Below, in pieces: positions 61,192 to 64,000 of a DNA stretch of 64,000 nucleotides. Below the pieces are notes generated by a model, which had not been told where the DNA came from, ran no database searches, and worked only from the letters and a program-made list of their open reading frames with translations. Each line of letters begins with the position of its first letter. Position 1 is the first letter of the stretch. Origin of the DNA: Epiperipatus broadwayi (taxonomy: Eukaryota; Onychophora; Udeonychophora; Euonychophora; Peripatidae). Both the position numbers and the translations under genes were made by a program. The stretch lies in contig JAQFVV010012573.1 of NCBI GenBank assembly GCA_028023455.1, positions 2,040,815-2,104,814 of the forward strand, given 5' to 3'.

Positions 61192-61713
61192 CTAGAGACA
61201 CTTAGATGTAAATGCAATAGATGTATGTAACCCATCATCATTTCTATAGAAAATCACCACACCTGTTCTTACTAGTGAAGCATTGCATGTCAGCACCAAC
61301 ACCTTTTCAGGGTCAAAGTATGTCAACACCATTATTTCAGATATTAGGTTTTTCCATTTTTTTAAAGGCATTATCATGATTGCTGTTTTACTTCCAGATA
61401 ATTTCTTATCTAGTAGCCAGTATAGTGGTTCAGATGTCTCAGTTTTATAGTATAAAGAAATTTACAAGTCCAAAAAAGAACTATAATTTTTTCTTGTTAC
61501 TTGGTGTTTGGCTTTTTTAATTGCCACAATTTTCTTTTGGGCAGGATGAATGCCACTAGCATCTATCCTAAATCCTAAAAACTCAAGTTCTTTGGGTTCT
61601 AATATGCATTTATGGAAATTTATTCTTATGCCTGCTGCTTTAAAATCAAGGAGTTTTTTTGGTGGAACTCCAGAACAGTTCTGGGATCCAAAACACCTGT
61701 AAGAAATTATCAA
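61192..61713 (-). pseudogene. Ty3/Gypsy RT thumb and RNase H remnant
   Basis: 61713-61462 reads AAGIRINFHKCILEPKELEF and LGFRIDASGIHPAQKKIVAI, the RT thumb region just after the catalytic palm. After a frameshift 61377-61192 gives LTYFDPEKVLVLTCNASLVR and an RNase H start in which the first catalytic Asp (normally T-D-A-S) is Asn (TCNAS). Confidence 0.82.
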
Positions 61714-61895
61714 AGTAAAGTAGAGTCCCTGGTATTCCAGCAGCCAGTTGCTCCAGGAGTTTCTGGAATATAGCTAAGATGACCAATATACCAAAAGACA
61801 ACTGGTTCATCTTAAATAAGCCTTTATGAGTTATTATTGACAATGCTCTTGCTGACTGATCATCAACTGTTAGCTACAAGTATGCATGTTTCAAG
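61646..61895 (-). pseudogene. Ty3/Gypsy RT palm remnant
   Basis: Seen: SIITHKGLFKMNQLSFGILV and LLYFDNFL. The catalytic Y-x-D-D is Y-F-D-N, so polymerase activity is lost. It continues the frame-shifted RT from 62300. Confidence 0.8.
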
Positions 61896-62300
61896 TCAAA
61901 TTTTAGTAAAAATCCTTCCATCTGACAATGTAGATAGGATTTGCTTAACTGATGATGGTGGATAATTATCCAATGCTAGTGCTTTGTTAATTGTGCATTG
62001 ATAATCTCCACATATCCAGACAACACCATTTTCTTTGATGATTGGGACTATTGGGGTGGCCCATTCTGAGTATGATATGGGATCTATTACTCCATCTGCC
62101 TCCCACCTTTCAAGATCTGACTCAACTATAGCTCTCAAGGCCAGTGGCAGTGATCTGCACTGATAACTGAATGATTTTATCTCTTCATTCAATGGTAAAT
62201 GAATTGGTTGTCCTAAATACAAACCTAGGTCTTTCTTGAACACTTCAGGGTAATCATTCTTTAACTTATTAAGCCTAGTGACTTGGTTTACCTTTGTCAT
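61896..62300 (-). pseudogene. Ty3/Gypsy RT finger domain
   Basis: 134 codons: YPEVFKKDLGLYLGQPIHLP, LERWEADGVIDPISYSEWAT with PIVPIIKENG, and ICGDYQCTINKALALDNYPP. These are the conserved blocks 1-2 of Gypsy RT (normally V-C-G-D-Y-K-x-T-I-N). The frame is intact over this stretch and breaks at 61896. Confidence 0.9.
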
Positions 62301-62454
62301 TGCAAACCCTAAATGACTGAACTAGTCATGGCCAATAAATTATTATGATCACCAGATGCACTACCAGTGGTAGATACATAGTTTATTAGACTCTGTAACT
62401 TTAACTATTGTCTGACTCAAGAGTTTTATTTTTTTGCTCTGATAGTCTAACATG

Positions 62455-62706
62455 TTATAGCCTTGCTGCTAGGATGCAGCTTATACTTGTTTTATTAATG
62501 ATATCCCAGGTTTTTTTTAACACTGCTGACCCTGTATCCAGCTCCAATGTTACTGGCATATCATTCTTGAAGATTCTGTGTTCAAAAACTAGTTCACAGC
62601 TTTTAATATTGTTTATAGAGACAACTTGTGTATTTTCATTAAAATTACCTTTGATTTGTTTCAGAATGGGTTTTTGCATTCTCATACTGGCTACATGTCT
62701 TTTCAT
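62455..62706 (-). pseudogene. Ty3/Gypsy aspartic protease
   Basis: 83 codons with the catalytic D-T-G in VTLELDTGSAV and the upstream flap region. The region between protease and RT (62300-62455) is degraded. Confidence 0.75.
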
Positions 62707-62707
62707 T

Positions 62708-62920
62708 TTAAAAAAAAACAGCTCTTATATGCCTGATACACTTGCAAAATAAATACACAGTACTGTGGTGTGGACATTCTGTTTGTGTGTACATTGATTC
62801 ATTACACCTATAACAATGCTTATCATTCATTGTTGAACTAACTGAGTGCTTGATCAACCCAGTCATCCATTCAAGTTTTTGCATAGTAAAATTTATTTTT
62901 AATGGCCTTGCTTGACACAT
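62708..62920 (-). pseudogene. Gag nucleocapsid region with zinc-knuckle remnants
   Basis: 70 codons with HCYRCNES...TECPHH and a second FCKCIRH cluster: two decayed CCHC knuckles, normally at the C-terminus of Gag. The first has lost its His spacing. Confidence 0.65.
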
Positions 62921-62962
62921 TATAGATTCTGCCAGTGTGGTTGAGCTATAGCCATTTCAAAG

Positions 62963-63274
62963 TCAATATTTGGCATCATTAATAATTTTGAGTCTTAAAC
63001 TATGCTCGTTCAACCCACAAATAAAACGATCGCAGAATGCTTCATTTAAGAACTCTTTAAAATTGTACATGAGTGCCAATGCCCAGATTTGCCTTGTGAA
63101 CTCTCTAGATTTTTTGCCTTCAGTTTGGATACAGAGATGGAAATAAGGTGTCTGTATTATTGTTAATCGTTTTGGGAAGAAATATTCTGTGAGAATTGCC
63201 AATGCCTTCTCAAAATTCAAATCAGCCAGTCTTTCTGACCCAGCTCGAGACTTTATTATGTGTCTGAAACCCAA
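62963..63274 (-). pseudogene. Ty3/Gypsy Gag capsid region
   Basis: 103 codons: FEKALAILTEYFFPKRLTII, then TRQIWALALMYNFKEFLNEA and FCDRFICGLNEHSLRLKI. This fits the retrotransposon Gag capsid C-terminal part (the R-x-F-x-x-Q...L-A-x-x-C-x-F...L-R-D-R-F-V-x-G-L pattern). The expected Cys is replaced by Tyr in MYNF. Confidence 0.78.
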
Positions 63275-63279
63275 TTATT

Positions 63280-64000
63280 GTCATCAGCATAGCTGATTTT
63301 ATTTCAGATTTCTTAATATGATTAGCTTGCATATAAAAGATTAGATGCTTTTTGTAGTTTGGTTCTCAGGGCAACCTGGGTCAAAAACTTCCATCAAGCC
63401 AGTTATATTAATCATTCTTTATTTTTTTTATCTATCATGAGAAAAATATTTATATCTTATTTGCTGTAAGTTATCACTTGAGAGTGTTATTTTGACAGAA
63501 CTTTTATCCCACTAGGACAAGCTTATGTCTTTTAGAATGACCAGTTTTGATTGGTCTATGAACCACAATCACATTTGTGGTCAATTTCTTTAACGGTCTT
63601 AGGATATAAGCTTTTTCTTAATAAGCCAAATTTTTTTTTATTCAGGTTACAATGAGATATTTAATTATTCTCTTAAAAATATGACAACTGCATAATTGCA
63701 TATACAGTTATAATATTTTCCCAGCCATCCAGAAAATATTTGAAATCTAACTGCATCAAATCTAGCTGTACTAAATAGTTTTTTTGTGTGATTTTACATA
63801 TACTAACAAATGTCTACAACCACATGCACTTGCATATTTTTTCTTTGTTATTTTTCTGGAAATTAGGAAAAATATTACTTGGTTTGACTGCATCAACTCA
63901 GTTAACTTAGGAAGTCTGTTGTGTTTTTCCAGCCACGGGAAAAATTCTTTAGTTATACTGTACCAGAATCTGTTGACTTGGACAGTATTTAAGTGTGATT
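63280..64000 (-). other. upstream part of the Gypsy element, not resolved
   Basis: Should contain the Gag N-terminus and perhaps the 5' leader. I see only weak coding-like pieces (for example SRKITKKKYASACG) and no LTR or primer site before the window ends. Confidence 0.35.

Noticed and set aside
62408-62752. 114-codon plus-strand frame
   Set aside because: Antisense shadow of the Gypsy protease region on the minus strand.

Overview
This window is AT-rich, gene-poor eukaryotic DNA, almost certainly from an invertebrate animal. It carries Penelope-like elements (PLEs) with GIY-YIG endonuclease, Ty3/Gypsy LTR elements, RTE-like and L1/Tx1-like non-LTR remnants, a mariner remnant, tRNA-derived SINEs and very many (TA)n tracts. 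I found no convincing host gene or exon, and I cannot name the species. The recognisable sequence is a layered record of transposable elements in featureless AT-rich DNA.

Layout. 1-1330: 3' half of a PLE. 1690-2525: mariner transposase remnant. 2561-5490: a cluster of inverted-repeat (foldback) elements of three families. 7246-7452 and 9300-10515: PLE 3' ends, the second a head-to-head pair. 10528-24458: a Gypsy-like LTR element (1633-bp LTRs) whose left LTR is split by a second, opposite-strand LTR element of 7.5 kb (2.62-kb LTRs). 25624-26490: a foldback and a 600-bp perfect (TCTA)150 array. 26662-26990: PLE fragment. 27650-28985: RTE-like reverse transcriptase remnant interrupted by a 360-bp retroposon with target duplication. 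29000-38900: almost feature-free. 38900-41400: several foldbacks and long (TA)n. 44502-44600: tRNA-Glu-like SINE. 46416-48095: a compound array of a roughly 455-bp foldback family. 49424-49965: PLE palindrome and another foldback. 52010-53170: head-to-head PLE pair. 53848-53952: second tRNA-SINE. 54511-56532: probable solo LTR. 57040-58130: L1/Tx1-like remnant. 58505-59050: another head-to-head PLE pair. 59140-63300: decayed minus-strand Gypsy gag-pol with distinctly higher GC.

Two themes stand out. First, PLE 3' ends occur here four times as head-to-head inverted pairs. Second, self-cleaving-ribozyme-like architecture recurs. The 455-bp family in 46.4-48.1 kb carries a compact hammerhead-like motif: stem I, CTGANGA, short stem II, GAAA, palindromic ACTAGT helix III, cleavage-type TC, stem I. 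The PLE 3' UTR has a degenerate equivalent. Together these suggest that some foldback families are short PLE- or retrozyme-like elements copied as inverted dimers, often next to (TA)n. That link is inference. The motifs and inverted pairs are read directly from the sequence by eye, with no alignment or folding software.
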